Below the pieces are notes generated by a model that made no database searches, was not told the DNA's origin, and saw only the letters and a program-made list of their open reading frames with translations. The translations under genes were made by a program, and so were the position numbers. From Microbacterium sp. (GTDB lineage Bacteria > Actinomycetota > Actinomycetes > Actinomycetales > Microbacteriaceae): DNA of 48,637 nucleotides. Numbering within the stretch: the first letter of the stretch is position 1; the number at the start of each line of letters is the position of its first letter. Positions 7,572-15,679 of this stretch are shown here, piece after piece. Location: positions 1 through 48,637 of the forward strand of contig JAITLM010000205.1 in assembly GCA_031277885.1 (NCBI GenBank), in the 5' to 3' direction.

Positions 7572-8339
7572 ATGCACTCAGCGCCTCCGGAATCACCGGG
7601 GATCAGCGGTGCCAACCCTCCAGGGGTGTTCTCCACCGCGGAGGTCGGACGGCTCGCCGGGTACTCGGTGCAGCAGGTGCGCGACCTCGAGCGCCTCGGG
7701 GTGCTCCCGCCCGCGCCGCGTGCCGCCAACGGCTACCGCCGTTACGACGCGCGCCATGTGATCGCGGTCAGGGCCTATCGCGCCCTGGCCGCCGCGATCG
7801 GTCCGGTCGCGGCGAGGACCGTGCTGCCGGCGCTGGCGGCCGGACCACTCGACGACGCGGCCTCCCGCATCGACGAGCTGCACGCCGATCTCGCTCTCGA
7901 GCGGCGCAGGGTGCGCGAGGCGCTCCGCGGTCTCGACACCGTGCTGGCAGAGGTCGCGGAGGAGTTCGACGACCGCGACGCGATGACCATCGGCGAGCTC
8001 GCCCAGGCCCTGGGCGTGCGTGCATCCGCGCTCCGGCACTGGGAGAGCGAGGGACTCGTCCGCACGACCCGATCCGCGGGCGGCGGCGCCCGGAGCTTCG
8101 GTGCGCTCGCCGTGACCGAGGCGCGCATCACCGCAGCCCTCCGGGCCGGCGGGTACGGGATCCCGGCGATCCGCAGCATCCTCCAGGAGGTTCGCGCACA
8201 CGGGGACCCCGGCGACGCGCAGCGGATCCTACAGCAGCGACTCGCGGAGCTCACCCGCCGTAGCGTCGCCCTCCTGGAAGCGGCGGGCCTGCTGCACGAT
8301 CTCCTCACGTCGACACCGGCTGAGACGCGGGGGGAGTGA
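7572..8339 (+). CDS. Transcriptional regulator with two MerR-type HTH domains
   Basis: This 255-residue protein has two separate MerR DNA-binding regions. The first is at about residues 19-75 (FSTAEVGRLAGYSVQQVRDLERLG, then YRRYDARHVIAVRAYRAL). The second is at about 137-200 (MTIGELAQALGVRASALRHWESEGL, then GARSFGALAVTEARITAALRAGGYGIPAI). A helical linker with DELHADLALERRRVREAL connects them, and the end is an effector-poor helix. ATG 7572 has no clear ribosome site but lies 7 nt after TTATGT, so a leaderless message is possible. GTG at 7626 is an alternative start. Target and inducer are unknown. Confidence 0.82.
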   Translation: MHSAPPESPGISGANPPGVFSTAEVGRLAGYSVQQVRDLERLGVLPPAPRAANGYRRYDARHVIAVRAYRALAAAIGPVAARTVLPALAAGPLDDAASRIDELHADLALERRRVREALRGLDTVLAEVAEEFDDRDAMTIGELAQALGVRASALRHWESEGLVRTTRSAGGGARSFGALAVTEARITAALRAGGYGIPAIRSILQEVRAHGDPGDAQRILQQRLAELTRRSVALLEAAGLLHDLLTSTPAETRGE

Positions 8340-8376
8340 TCCTTACCCTCCCGATCCGCGCCTCCGCGGAGGAGGA

Positions 8377-8403
8377 TGTCGATCGGCGGATCCTTGGATC
8401 GTC
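8377..8403 (+). promoter_or_regulatory. Candidate ECF42-type promoter
   Basis: TGTCGA at 8377-8382 and CGTC at 8400-8403, separated by 17 bp, match the -35 TGTCGA and -10 CG(A/T)C pattern I recall for ECF42 sigma factors. It lies 33 bp upstream of the DGPF/YCII gene whose partner is the ECF42 factor encoded next, so autoregulation is likely. Confidence 0.6.
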
Positions 8404-8436
8404 ACCATGATGTCGATACCTACGAAAGGACGGATC

Positions 8437-8823
8437 ATGCGTTACACGCTTCTGCTGCAGTATCCCGAGATGAGCGCCGAGGACCTCGGCGCCGAGGCGC
8501 TCGCCGAGGGCATGCGCGCCTTCGATCTCTACGCCAAAGCCCTGGACGATGCCGGTGCCCTGCGCAGCGCCGACGTGCTGCACCCTTCCACGGCGACGAC
8601 GACCGTGCGCGTGCGCGAGGGACAGCCTGTCGTCCAGGACGGGCCGTTCGCCGACACCAAGGAGCAGCTCGGCGGCAGCTTCGTGATCGAGGTGGACGAC
8701 CTCGACGCCGCGATCGCCTGGGCGGCTCAGGCGCCGTCGGTCGCGTGGGGCGCGGTCGAGGTGCGCCCCGTGGCGACCCACTTCGCGGACGGCGCCTGGC
8801 AGGGCGCCTCCCCGGTCCAGTAG
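8437..8823 (+). CDS. DGPF/YCII-domain protein, ECF42 partner
   Basis: This is a 128-residue YCII family protein of the DGPF subgroup: MRYTLLLQYPEM at the N-terminus, VREGQPVVQDGPFADTKEQLGGSFVIEVDDLDAAIAWAAQAP in the core (DGPF visible), and an end VRPVATHF. ATG 8437 has GAAAGGA six bases upstream; upstream ATGs at 8407 and 8410 would only add residues over the promoter region. DGPF proteins are the hallmark partners and targets of ECF42 sigma factors. Their molecular role in signal sensing or oxidation is not settled. Confidence 0.9.
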   Translation: MRYTLLLQYPEMSAEDLGAEALAEGMRAFDLYAKALDDAGALRSADVLHPSTATTTVRVREGQPVVQDGPFADTKEQLGGSFVIEVDDLDAAIAWAAQAPSVAWGAVEVRPVATHFADGAWQGASPVQ

Positions 8824-8900
8824 GCGCCCGTGCTGGCACTTTCGCCGATCATCGCGCTCGCGCGCCGGATCCGCCGGATCCGCGAATCCCGGGAGGCGGC

Positions 8901-9956
8901 GTGAGCGCGGCCGAGGAGGCGCGGACCGCCGCCGAGCGCGCGGTCCGCGCCTCCTATGGCAGGCTCGTCGCGCTCCTCGCAGCGGGGAGCGGAGACCTCG
9001 CGCTCGCCGAGGACTGTCTCGCCGACGCCCTCGAACGCGCCCTGCGCACCTGGCCCGATGCCGGCGTGCCGGACAACCCGGAAGGATGGCTGCTCACCGT
9101 GGCCCGCAACAGACTGCGCGACGTGTGGGGCTCGGCGGCGCGCCGCACGAGCGCCCCACTCGACGACGCTCTGGGCGACGCCGATCCCGGCAGGGACGTG
9201 GCCGCCCTCGTCGAGCAGGGAGACGCGATCCCGGACCGCCGCCTGGAGCTGCTGTTCGCGTGCGCGCACCCCGCGATCGATCAGGGCATCCGCACGCCGC
9301 TCATGCTGCAGGCCGTGCTCGGCTTCGATGCCGCCCAGGTCGCGCGGGCGTTCGACGTCGAGCCCGCGGCCATGGCGCAGCGCCTCGTGCGGGCCAAGCG
9401 GAAGATCCGCGACGCCGGGATCCCGTTCGCCCTCCCCGTGCGCGCCGACATGCCCGCTCGCACCACCGCGGTGCTCGAAGCGATCTACGGCGCCTACGCC
9501 CTGGAGTGGCTGGACCGGCACGACGACGTGCGCACGTCGCTCGCCGACGAGGCGCGCTGGCTCGCCGTCCTCACCGCGACCCTGCTCGACACGGATCCCG
9601 AGGCGTGGGGGCTCGCGGCGCTGCTCACGCTCGCGCAGTCCCGTGCGCCCGCGCGCCTCGGCGATCCCTGGCCCGCGCTCGACGAGCAGGATTCGGCGCT
9701 GTGGGACCGTGAGCTCATCGCGGAGGGCGAGGCGCTGCTGCATCGCGCGGCGCGGCTCAGCGGCGTCGCCGGGGGCGGTGAGCCCGGGCGGTTCCAGCTC
9801 GAGGCGGCGATCCAGTCCGTGCACTGCGACCGGGCCCGCACCGGGGTGACGGACCGGGCGGCGCTGCTGCGGCTCTACCGCGGACTCGTGCGGATCGCGC
9901 CGACCCGCGGCGCGAGGGAGGCGCTCGCGGCCGTCGAGGGGCGAGACGAGGACTAG
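8901..9956 (+). CDS. ECF42-type RNA polymerase sigma factor with C-terminal extension
   Basis: This is a 351-residue sigma-70 family protein. Region 2 spans about residues 12-75 (ASYGRLVALLAAGSGDLALAEDCLADALERAL, then NPEGWLLTVARNRLRD). A region-4-like HTH follows at about 110-165 (FACAHPAIDQGIRTPLMLQAVLGFDAAQVARAFDVEPAAMAQRLVRAKRKI). The long C-terminal part carries a DUF6596-like domain (AVLEAIYGAYALEWL, WGLAALLTLAQSRAPAR) and helical TPR-like repeats. There is no anti-sigma gene, and control through the C-terminal extension is known for this group. The start is GTG with GGGAGG four bases upstream. Confidence 0.92.
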   Translation: MSAAEEARTAAERAVRASYGRLVALLAAGSGDLALAEDCLADALERALRTWPDAGVPDNPEGWLLTVARNRLRDVWGSAARRTSAPLDDALGDADPGRDVAALVEQGDAIPDRRLELLFACAHPAIDQGIRTPLMLQAVLGFDAAQVARAFDVEPAAMAQRLVRAKRKIRDAGIPFALPVRADMPARTTAVLEAIYGAYALEWLDRHDDVRTSLADEARWLAVLTATLLDTDPEAWGLAALLTLAQSRAPARLGDPWPALDEQDSALWDRELIAEGEALLHRAARLSGVAGGGEPGRFQLEAAIQSVHCDRARTGVTDRAALLRLYRGLVRIAPTRGAREALAAVEGRDED

Positions 9957-9985
9957 GCGCGGCCGGCCGGGGAGATGCGGCTCGA

Positions 9986-10972
9986 TCAGCGTCGCTTCGG
10001 GTCGATGGCGTCGGTGATGCGCGCGACGATGATCCAGGCGAACACCGCCGCCACGATCACGAGCAGTTCGCCCAGCATGGAACCGGCCAGGGCGCCGGTC
10101 AGCCCCGGGATCGACCTCGCCGAGGATGCGGCCTGAGTCGCGAACGAGCTCACCAGATTCGACGCGAGCCACAGCGTCCACCAGGTGCCTCTCAACCCGC
10201 CGCTCAGCTCGGCGCGAGAGCTGCGTGCGAGGTCGGAGACGTTCTGGAACGGGAAGAACAGCGAAACGACCGGGATGAACCACGACCCGACGTGCCAACC
10301 CGGACTGCGCCGCAGACCACTCCGCGGAACGGACGCGGCGGCGCGGTACTGCCAGACGACCCAGCAGATGCCGGCCGCGAGGAGCACGCCGACGGAGAAC
10401 AGGCTGAGCGCCACGGAGACCCGGTCAAAGGCGTTGAGCGCCTCGGCACCGACCGATCCGCTGTTGTAGGCGTCGAGCGTCATGATGCCCCACCCGTCGA
10501 TGAGGACGGTCACCAGCGACAGGGCCGCGTAGACCGCGATCAGGATGCGGGTCGCCGTTCCGATGCCGCGCAGCGGACGGAGGGCGGTCGGCGCCGACAT
10601 CCAGACGCCCGGTTGCATCGCCGGGGCGCCGGGATACCCGGGCTGGGCGGCCGGGTACGTCGGGGCAGTGGAGTAGGTCGGGGCGCCCGGATAGGTCGGG
10701 GCGACCGAGTACGGGGCCTGCATGCCCGAGGGCGTTCCCGGGGCGCCCGGAGAGGTCGGCTGGGAAGCGGGGTAGGTCGGCTGGGAAGCGGGGTAGGTCG
10801 GCGCGGCCGGGTACGCGGGGGCGGCGGGCTGCGCGCCGTGGTGCTCTCCCGGCGCGGCCGGGGGTGCGTATCCGCCGGCGCCGTAGGCAGGCGATGGCGG
10901 CGGTGGTGGGAAGGCAGGAGCGCCGTAGGGAGGCTCCGGCTGCGGGGCGGCAGGAGGCTGGGGTTCGCTCAT
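9986..10972 (-). CDS. DUF4328 membrane protein with Pro/Ala/Tyr-rich N-terminus
   Basis: This is a 328-residue protein. Residues 1 to about 125 are low-complexity Pro/Ala/Tyr/Gly with short repeats (YPASQPTYPASQPT, APTYPGAPTYSTAPTYPAA), probably a disordered cytoplasmic tail. The rest is a DUF4328 domain with four predicted membrane segments (ATRILIAVYAALSLVTVLI, LSLFSVGVLLAAGICWVVW, WFIPVVSLFFPFQNVSDLARSS, MLGELLVIVAAVFAWIIVA). The motif P(G)WHVGSWFIPVVSLFFPFQ is typical of the family. Function is unknown. It is convergent with the ECF42 gene. Confidence 0.85.
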   Translation of the reverse strand: MSEPQPPAAPQPEPPYGAPAFPPPPPSPAYGAGGYAPPAAPGEHHGAQPAAPAYPAAPTYPASQPTYPASQPTSPGAPGTPSGMQAPYSVAPTYPGAPTYSTAPTYPAAQPGYPGAPAMQPGVWMSAPTALRPLRGIGTATRILIAVYAALSLVTVLIDGWGIMTLDAYNSGSVGAEALNAFDRVSVALSLFSVGVLLAAGICWVVWQYRAAASVPRSGLRRSPGWHVGSWFIPVVSLFFPFQNVSDLARSSRAELSGGLRGTWWTLWLASNLVSSFATQAASSARSIPGLTGALAGSMLGELLVIVAAVFAWIIVARITDAIDPKRR

Positions 10973-11045
10973 GGGAGTCCTCGTGTTCGACGGCGATCGA
11001 GATCTTGCCGAACGCTATCAGTCGGCGGCCGACCCGGGGAGGCTG

Positions 11046-11681
11046 TCAGCGCGTCGTGTCGAGGAGGCCCCGTCGGAAGCCTTCGGCGACCGCCGACGCC
11101 CGGTCGCCGACGCCGAGCTTCGCGTAGATGCTCAGCAGGTGCGTCTTGACCGTGCCCTCGCTCACGTGCAGGCGGTCGCCGGCGGCGCGGTTGGTCGCGC
11201 CATCGGCGATGAGGCCCAGGATCTCGAGCTCCCGCGGCGTGAGCAGGCTCGCCTCGGGGGTGCGCACGCGCCCGACCAGGCGCGACGCCACGTCGGGAGA
11301 GAGCACCGTCTTGCCCGCGGCGGCCCCACGGATCGCGGCCAGGAGCTCATCGCGCGAGGCGTCCTTGAGCAGATACCCGGTCGCCCCGGCCGCGATGGCG
11401 GGCAGCACGTCGGCGTCGGCGTCGAACGTCGTCAGCACCACCACCCGGCTGGGGATGCCGCGGCGCGCGAACTCGCGCAGGGCCGCGACGCCGTCCATCC
11501 GGGGCATCCGCAGATCCATGAGCACCACATCGGGCGCGAGCACCTCGGCCAGCGCGATCGCCTCGGCGCCGTCCGAGGCCTCGCCGACGACCTCGATGTC
11601 CTCCGCGGATCCGACCATGCCGACGATGCCGTCCCGCACGACCGGATGATCGTCGACGACGAGCAGGGTCAGCGCGCTCAT
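11046..11681 (-). CDS. NarL/FixJ-type response regulator
   Basis: This 211-residue regulator has a receiver domain at residues 1-120 (LLVVDDHPVVRDGI, phospho-acceptor D56 in VVLMDLRMP, then VVVLTTFDAD and GYLLKDAS). A LuxR-type HTH lies at about 145-205 (LTPRELEILGLIADGATNRAAGDRLHVSEGTVKTHLLSIYAKLGV). ATG 11681 overlaps the kinase stop in an ATGA, and the in-frame extension upstream is a shadow of the kinase gene. It is the output half of the adjacent sensor kinase. Autoregulation is possible through repeats upstream of the operon. Confidence 0.95.
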   Translation of the reverse strand: MSALTLLVVDDHPVVRDGIVGMVGSAEDIEVVGEASDGAEAIALAEVLAPDVVLMDLRMPRMDGVAALREFARRGIPSRVVVLTTFDADADVLPAIAAGATGYLLKDASRDELLAAIRGAAAGKTVLSPDVASRLVGRVRTPEASLLTPRELEILGLIADGATNRAAGDRLHVSEGTVKTHLLSIYAKLGVGDRASAVAEGFRRGLLDTTR

Positions 11682-12790
11682 GCCGGCACCTCCGCCCGTA
11701 CCACGGTGCCGCGCCCGGGGCGGGCCTCGACGGTGAGGATGCCGGCGGACGATTCCAGCCGCTCGCGCATCGCGATGAGTCCGTAGCCGCCGGATCCCGC
11801 CGCGGCGTTCTGCAGGCGCTCGACGGCGTCGAAGCCCCGGCCGTCGTCCCGCACCTCGAGGCGCACGCCGGCGGGATCCGTCCGCAGAGCGATCGTCACC
11901 CGGTGCGCCGCGGCGTGCTTCTCCACGTTCGTCAGCGCCTCCTGCGCCATGCGCAGCAGGGCGACCTCGGTCTCGGTCGGCAGCGGGCGTGCGGTGCCGG
12001 TCACAGTGATCGCGGACGGGACGCCGGTGCGCGCCGACCACGAGCGCGCGACGCCGGAGAGGGCGTCGGCGAGCGAGGTCTGCTCGAGCGCGGTGGGGCG
12101 CAGGGCCTGCACCGATCGGCGCGCCTCGGCGAGCCCTTCGCGGGCCAGGCCGAGAGCGGACTCGGTGTGACGGCGGCGAATCGCCTCGTCGGAGGCCTGC
12201 TCGGCCGCCTGCAGCTGCGTGATGATGCCGGTGAAGCCCTGGGCGAGCGTGTCGTGGATCTCTCGGGCGAGGCGGGCGCGCTCATCCTGCACGGCGGTGC
12301 GGTGCAGGGTCTGCTCGGCGCGATGCAGGCCGAAGGACAGCCCGCACATCACGACGACGTTCAGCAGGATCACCGCGATCGTCCCCGCGACCCCGGCCGG
12401 ATCTCCGCGGAATCCGGAGCTCTGCGCGAGGCCCGCGACGACGGCGGTCCCCGCGACCGGGAGCAGTTCCCACGGCCAGTCGACGAGCGAGTACGCGAAC
12501 GAGAACGTGGCGATCGCGAGGAACCCGAACGTGCCCTCGCGGAGTACGAGCAGGAGGTTGAGTGCGATCGCCCCGGTCAGGAACACCGCGATCGCGGCGG
12601 GTCGATCGCGCCAGCGGAACGGCAGGGTGCGCATCACCAGGACCCACAGTCCGTAGGCCGCGCAGAGCGCCAGCGTCGGCCCCAGCCGGGACCACTGCCC
12701 CCACTGCACGGGCACCACGAAGGCGACGAGCAGCCCCAGCACGACGTACGGGGCGATCGCGAGCACGCTCCGCCAGCGCGAGTCCATCAC
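11678..12790 (-). CDS. Sensor histidine kinase (HisKA_3 type)
   Basis: This 370-residue kinase has an N-terminal membrane part of about five hydrophobic segments (residues 8-165), then the dimerisation/phosphotransfer helix with LAREIHDTLAQGFTGIITQL (H179 phospho-acceptor). The GHKL ATP-binding domain carries AQEALTNVEKHAAA (N box) and DDGRGFD (D box), followed by GGYGLIAMRERLE. It lacks a large extracellular domain, so it probably senses a membrane or envelope condition. The start is GTG 12790 (AGGG seven bases upstream) or the next codon ATG. It lies between a small membrane-protein gene (9 bp gap) and its regulator (ATGA overlap). Confidence 0.93.
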   Translation of the reverse strand: MMDSRWRSVLAIAPYVVLGLLVAFVVPVQWGQWSRLGPTLALCAAYGLWVLVMRTLPFRWRDRPAAIAVFLTGAIALNLLLVLREGTFGFLAIATFSFAYSLVDWPWELLPVAGTAVVAGLAQSSGFRGDPAGVAGTIAVILLNVVVMCGLSFGLHRAEQTLHRTAVQDERARLAREIHDTLAQGFTGIITQLQAAEQASDEAIRRRHTESALGLAREGLAEARRSVQALRPTALEQTSLADALSGVARSWSARTGVPSAITVTGTARPLPTETEVALLRMAQEALTNVEKHAAAHRVTIALRTDPAGVRLEVRDDGRGFDAVERLQNAAAGSGGYGLIAMRERLESSAGILTVEARPGRGTVVRAEVPA

Positions 12791-12799
12791 GGCCCGACC

Positions 12800-13234
12800 C
12801 TACGCCGTCTTCGGGAAATGAGCGCTCATGCGGGGCAGGTTCACCAGGATCGCGACCGGCAGCAGGAGCAGTCCGCAGACCGCCTGCTCGAGCCGCACCC
12901 AGTCGGGGAGGAATCCCGGGATGGAGACGATCACGACGACGGCAGTGACGATGATCGGGCTCACGATCCGCAGACGCACCCAGGCGCCGCGGGATCCGCG
13001 GGCGGCGGAGACCGCGATCGCCAGCACGACGATCGCGCTCGCCAGCACGAGCGAGCAGCGGATCCAGATCGCGGTGTCGAAGCCGATCCCTGCGGCGCTC
13101 GCGACGCCGAGGTAGGCGATCATGGCGGCGCTGACGGCGACGAAGGCCGCGCTGAGGAGGAGGACGGGGCGGAAGGCCGCGCGGCGGGCGGTCTCGAGGA
13201 CGCGGCCGGCGGTGTGGGGGAGTGTCTTGTTCAT
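12800..13234 (-). CDS. Small four-helix membrane protein in two-component operon
   Basis: This 144-residue protein has four predicted membrane helices ([75 protein letters not shown]) and short loops, with a basic N-terminus. ATG 13234 has GGAG three bases upstream; the longer frame is not convincing. As first gene of a unit with the kinase and regulator, it may be an accessory sensor or a regulated target. No domain family was recognised. Confidence 0.8.
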   Translation of the reverse strand: MNKTLPHTAGRVLETARRAAFRPVLLLSAAFVAVSAAMIAYLGVASAAGIGFDTAIWIRCSLVLASAIVVLAIAVSAARGSRGAWVRLRIVSPIIVTAVVVIVSIPGFLPDWVRLEQAVCGLLLLPVAILVNLPRMSAHFPKTA

Positions 13235-13270
13235 GTCTCCAGCGTCCTCAGGCGCGGGATCGCGGGGATC

Positions 13271-13301
13271 CACCGATCGGCCAGGGTCGCGCACCGATCG
13301 G
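13271..13301. promoter_or_regulatory. Direct repeats CACCGATCGG upstream of the two-component operon
   Basis: CACCGATCGG occurs at 13271-13280 and again at 13292-13301 (21 bp apart, two helical turns), and a related CACCGATCG at 13380-13388. The paired copies are 37-67 bp upstream of the membrane-protein start, a fitting place for a NarL-type regulator site. This is position and pattern only. Confidence 0.35.
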
Positions 13302-13468
13302 TCGGGCGGTGCGGGGCTCCGTGGGCGCGGACTCAGAGAACGGTTCGGTCCGCACAGATCGCGTCGCCCGTCCGTTGCACACCGATCGCGTGAATCGCGG
13401 CCCCGGGAAGGCCCCGCCCGCCGACCATGGGGTCATGGCAGAGCGCATTCGATCGAAGTCGACATTGC

Positions 13469-13500
13469 ACCGCTCACCGTTACATGTAACGATGAGCGGT
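13469..13500. promoter_or_regulatory. 32-bp palindrome at mazE start, likely autoregulatory operator
   Basis: Outer arms ACCGCTCA (13469-13476) and TGAGCGGT (13493-13500) flank a perfect inner dyad CGTTACATGTAACG (13478-13491). Only one of 16 base pairs (13477/13492) mismatches. The palindrome ends at the base before the preferred MazE start, so antitoxin or toxin-antitoxin binding would block transcription and initiation. Confidence 0.7.
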
Positions 13501-13707
13501 ATGGGCGTCAACGAGCGGGTAGGTGAGTATCGGCGACGCATGCGCGAGCGCGGCTTCCGTCCGATCCAGGTCTGGGTGCCCGACGTCCGGAACGTCTCGT
13601 TCGTGGGGGAGGCGCAGCGCCAGGCCGCGCTGATCGCGGGCGCGGCATCTGCGACCGAGGATCAGGCCTTCGTCGAGGCCGTGTCGGTCGAGTGGGATGA
13701 CGAGTGA
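13501..13707 (+). CDS. mazE: MazE-like antitoxin
   Basis: This 68-residue protein begins [20 protein letters not shown], with the characteristic [28 protein letters not shown] and an acidic end [16 protein letters not shown]. This is the DUF3018-type MazE antitoxin layout, with N-terminal DNA binding and a C-terminal acidic region that wraps the toxin. ATG 13501 gives the family N-terminus; ATG 13492 inside the palindrome would add three residues. Its stop overlaps the MazF GTG (GTGA), typical of a coupled toxin-antitoxin operon. Confidence 0.88.
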   Translation: MGVNERVGEYRRRMRERGFRPIQVWVPDVRNVSFVGEAQRQAALIAGAASATEDQAFVEAVSVEWDDE

Positions 13708-14030
13708 TCCGCGGCGAGCTGTGGACGGTCTCGGGAGGCATGTACGCGTCGAAACCCCGGCCGGCGCTGATCATCCAGGATGACCTGTTCGCCGGCACGG
13801 AATCGGTGACCGTGCTGCCGCTGACCGGCGCCTTGATCGATGCGCCGTTGCTGAGGGTCCGTGTCGGCCCCGGGGAACTCTCCGGGCTGACCAAGGAGAG
13901 CGACGTCATGATCGACAAGGCCACCACCGTTCGTCGCCAGAACGTCGACGCTCGGATCGGGCGGCTGTCCGCGGACCAGATGACTCAGGTCGAGCGGCTG
14001 CTCATGGTGTTCTTCGGAATGGCGCGCTGA
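13704..14030 (+). CDS. mazF: MazF/PemK-type toxin (endoribonuclease)
   Basis: This 108-residue toxin has the conserved start [26 protein letters not shown], where the R in SKPRPALI is the usual catalytic region, then [10 protein letters not shown] and the later [24 protein letters not shown] with the conserved D and T. The family cleaves single-stranded RNA at short sequences and is neutralised by MazE. It overlaps the antitoxin by four bases and starts at GTG. All core motifs are intact, so it should be active. Confidence 0.93.
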   Translation: MIRGELWTVSGGMYASKPRPALIIQDDLFAGTESVTVLPLTGALIDAPLLRVRVGPGELSGLTKESDVMIDKATTVRRQNVDARIGRLSADQMTQVERLLMVFFGMAR

Positions 14031-14145
14031 GCCCGTACACCCGCGAGGCTGAGGTCGTGCACACGCGAGGAGGGGCTAATAGTCTGCTCTCAGCTCATCC
14101 GCGTGGCACCGCCCCGACCGAGCATCTCGACGAAAGGGACGCGCC

Positions 14146-15453
14146 ATGACGAGCGATGAGGATCCGGCGGCGCGCATCGCGCGGCTCGAGACGGAGAACG
14201 CGGCGCTGCGCAGCAGTGCGGAACGGCGATCCGGGGCGTGGTGGCGCAGCGCGGGCTCGGCGATCCTGATCGTGCTCGGCCTCGTCCTCGGATCCGTCAG
14301 CGCCGTCACCGGCTACGTCAACGCGCTGCTCACCGACACGGACCAGTTCGTCGCGACCTTCGCCCCTCTCGCCGCGGATCCCGCGGTGCAGACGGTCCTG
14401 GTGAACGCGACCAACGAGGTGATCGACCGGCAGGTCGACATCCCCGCCCTCACGGGAGACGTCTTCGACGGCCTGCGCGCCCTGGACATGCCGCCCAAGG
14501 CCTCGGCGGCGCTGGGCCTGCTGGAGGCCCCCGTCGCCCAGGGTGCGCAGAATCTCGTGCACGGCATGGTCCAGAACGTGATCGTCTCGCCCGCGTTCGC
14601 CGAGGTGTGGAAGCAGGCGCTGAGCGTCTCGCACACGCAGGCGCTCGCCGTGCTGCGAGGCGCCCCCGACGCCGCGCTCGCCGCAGGGTCGGACGGGGCG
14701 CTGCGGCTGCAGCTGGGTCCCATCCTCGACGGCGTCCGCACCCGCCTGCTCGCCGAGGGCGTGACGTTCGCCCAGGCCATCCCGACGACGGACCAGACGA
14801 TCGTGCTCGTCCACAACGCGTCACTGGGCAAGGCCGTGACCGTGTACGGCCTCGTGGTGACGGTGTCGACGTGGCTGCCGTGGATCGCACTGGCACTGCT
14901 GCTCGCGGGAGTGCTGGTGGCGCGGCGTCGTCGGCGCACGGTCCTGGCCGCCGGCATCGCCGCGACCGTGATCATGGTGCTCATGCTGGCGGCAGTCGCC
15001 CTCGGGCGCGCGGTCGGGGTCGGCGCGCTCGCGTCCGGCGGATCCGTCATCACGCCCGCAGCCGCCGGATCCGTGTTCGACCAGATCACGGCGCCGCTCA
15101 CGCAGCGCATCCTCGCGCTCGGTCTGCTCGCCCTCGTGGTGGCCCTCGTCGCGTGGGTGATCGGCTCGTCCCGGTCGGCTCTGGCAGTCCGCCGCGCCGG
15201 AGGTCGCGTCGCCGGTGCCGTGCGCCCCGGATCCTCCCGCACGTCGGACGAGGGCGCACCGACCGCGGCCGCCCGCCTCGGTGGCTGGATCGACCGCTCG
15301 CACCGGTGGATCCTCGTCCTGGTCGCGCTGGTCGCCGCGGCCGTCGTGCTGCTCGTGCACCCGCTCACGGCCTGGCTCGTGCTGTGGGTGCTGCTGGGCG
15401 CGGTGCTCGTCCTCGTCGCGGTGGAGTTGCTGCGCCGGCCCGCGCGGGCCTGA
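14146..15453 (+). CDS. Multi-pass membrane protein of unknown function
   Basis: This is a 435-residue protein. It begins with a short coiled-coil (ARIARLETENAALRSSAER) and one membrane helix near residues 33-57. An extracytoplasmic domain of about 170 residues follows (DQFVATFAPLAADPAVQTVLVNATNEVIDRQVDIPAL onward). Then come membrane helices near 228-255, 265-290 and 325-350, and a final pair after a Ser/Arg linker (WILVLVALVAAAVVLLVH, AWLVLWVLLGAVLVLVAVEL). The ribosome site is GAAAGGGA six bases before ATG. The family resembles uncharacterised actinobacterial membrane proteins; no enzyme motif was seen. Confidence 0.8.
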   Translation: MTSDEDPAARIARLETENAALRSSAERRSGAWWRSAGSAILIVLGLVLGSVSAVTGYVNALLTDTDQFVATFAPLAADPAVQTVLVNATNEVIDRQVDIPALTGDVFDGLRALDMPPKASAALGLLEAPVAQGAQNLVHGMVQNVIVSPAFAEVWKQALSVSHTQALAVLRGAPDAALAAGSDGALRLQLGPILDGVRTRLLAEGVTFAQAIPTTDQTIVLVHNASLGKAVTVYGLVVTVSTWLPWIALALLLAGVLVARRRRRTVLAAGIAATVIMVLMLAAVALGRAVGVGALASGGSVITPAAAGSVFDQITAPLTQRILALGLLALVVALVAWVIGSSRSALAVRRAGGRVAGAVRPGSSRTSDEGAPTAAARLGGWIDRSHRWILVLVALVAAAVVLLVHPLTAWLVLWVLLGAVLVLVAVELLRRPARA

Positions 15454-15471
15454 CGCGCGTCGGCCGTCAGG
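15449..15471. terminator. Hairpin across convergent stop codons
   Basis: CCTGACG (15449-15455) pairs with CGTCAGG (15465-15471) around a 9-nt loop, covering the stops of the membrane-protein gene and the S4 gene. It is short (7 bp) but placed exactly where a shared terminator is expected. Confidence 0.45.
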
Positions 15472-15679
15472 GGCGGACGCGCATCGTACGACCGTCGTAC
15501 GTCACGAGGTCGCCGTCGACGAGCTGCCGGCCGCGGCGGCGGTCCACCTCGCCGTTCACCTGCACGTATCCGTCGATGATCGCCTCCTTGGCGTCCCCGC
15601 CGGAGTCGAGCAGTCCGGCGAACTTCAGGAACTGTCCGAGCCGGATGCTCTCGCCGCCGATGGAGACGTCGTCGTTCAC
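15467..15679 (-). CDS. S4-domain RNA-binding protein (YbcJ-like)
   Basis: This 70-residue protein is nearly all S4 domain: IRLGQFLKFAGLLDSGGDAKEAIIDGYVQVNGEVDRRRGRQLVDGDLV, with the typical GxVxVNG turn. Stand-alone S4 proteins of this size (YbcJ/RlbA type) bind RNA and are linked to ribosome function. The start is GTG 15679, overlapping the cupin stop in a GTGA; the longer frame to 15769 is a shadow of the cupin gene. Confidence 0.85.
   Translation of the reverse strand: MNDDVSIGGESIRLGQFLKFAGLLDSGGDAKEAIIDGYVQVNGEVDRRRGRQLVDGDLVTYDGRTMRVRP

Noticed and set aside
8411..8416. Second TGTCGA as an ECF42 -35 box
   Set aside because: It is too close to the start codon (21 bp) to leave room for a -10 box and a transcription start.
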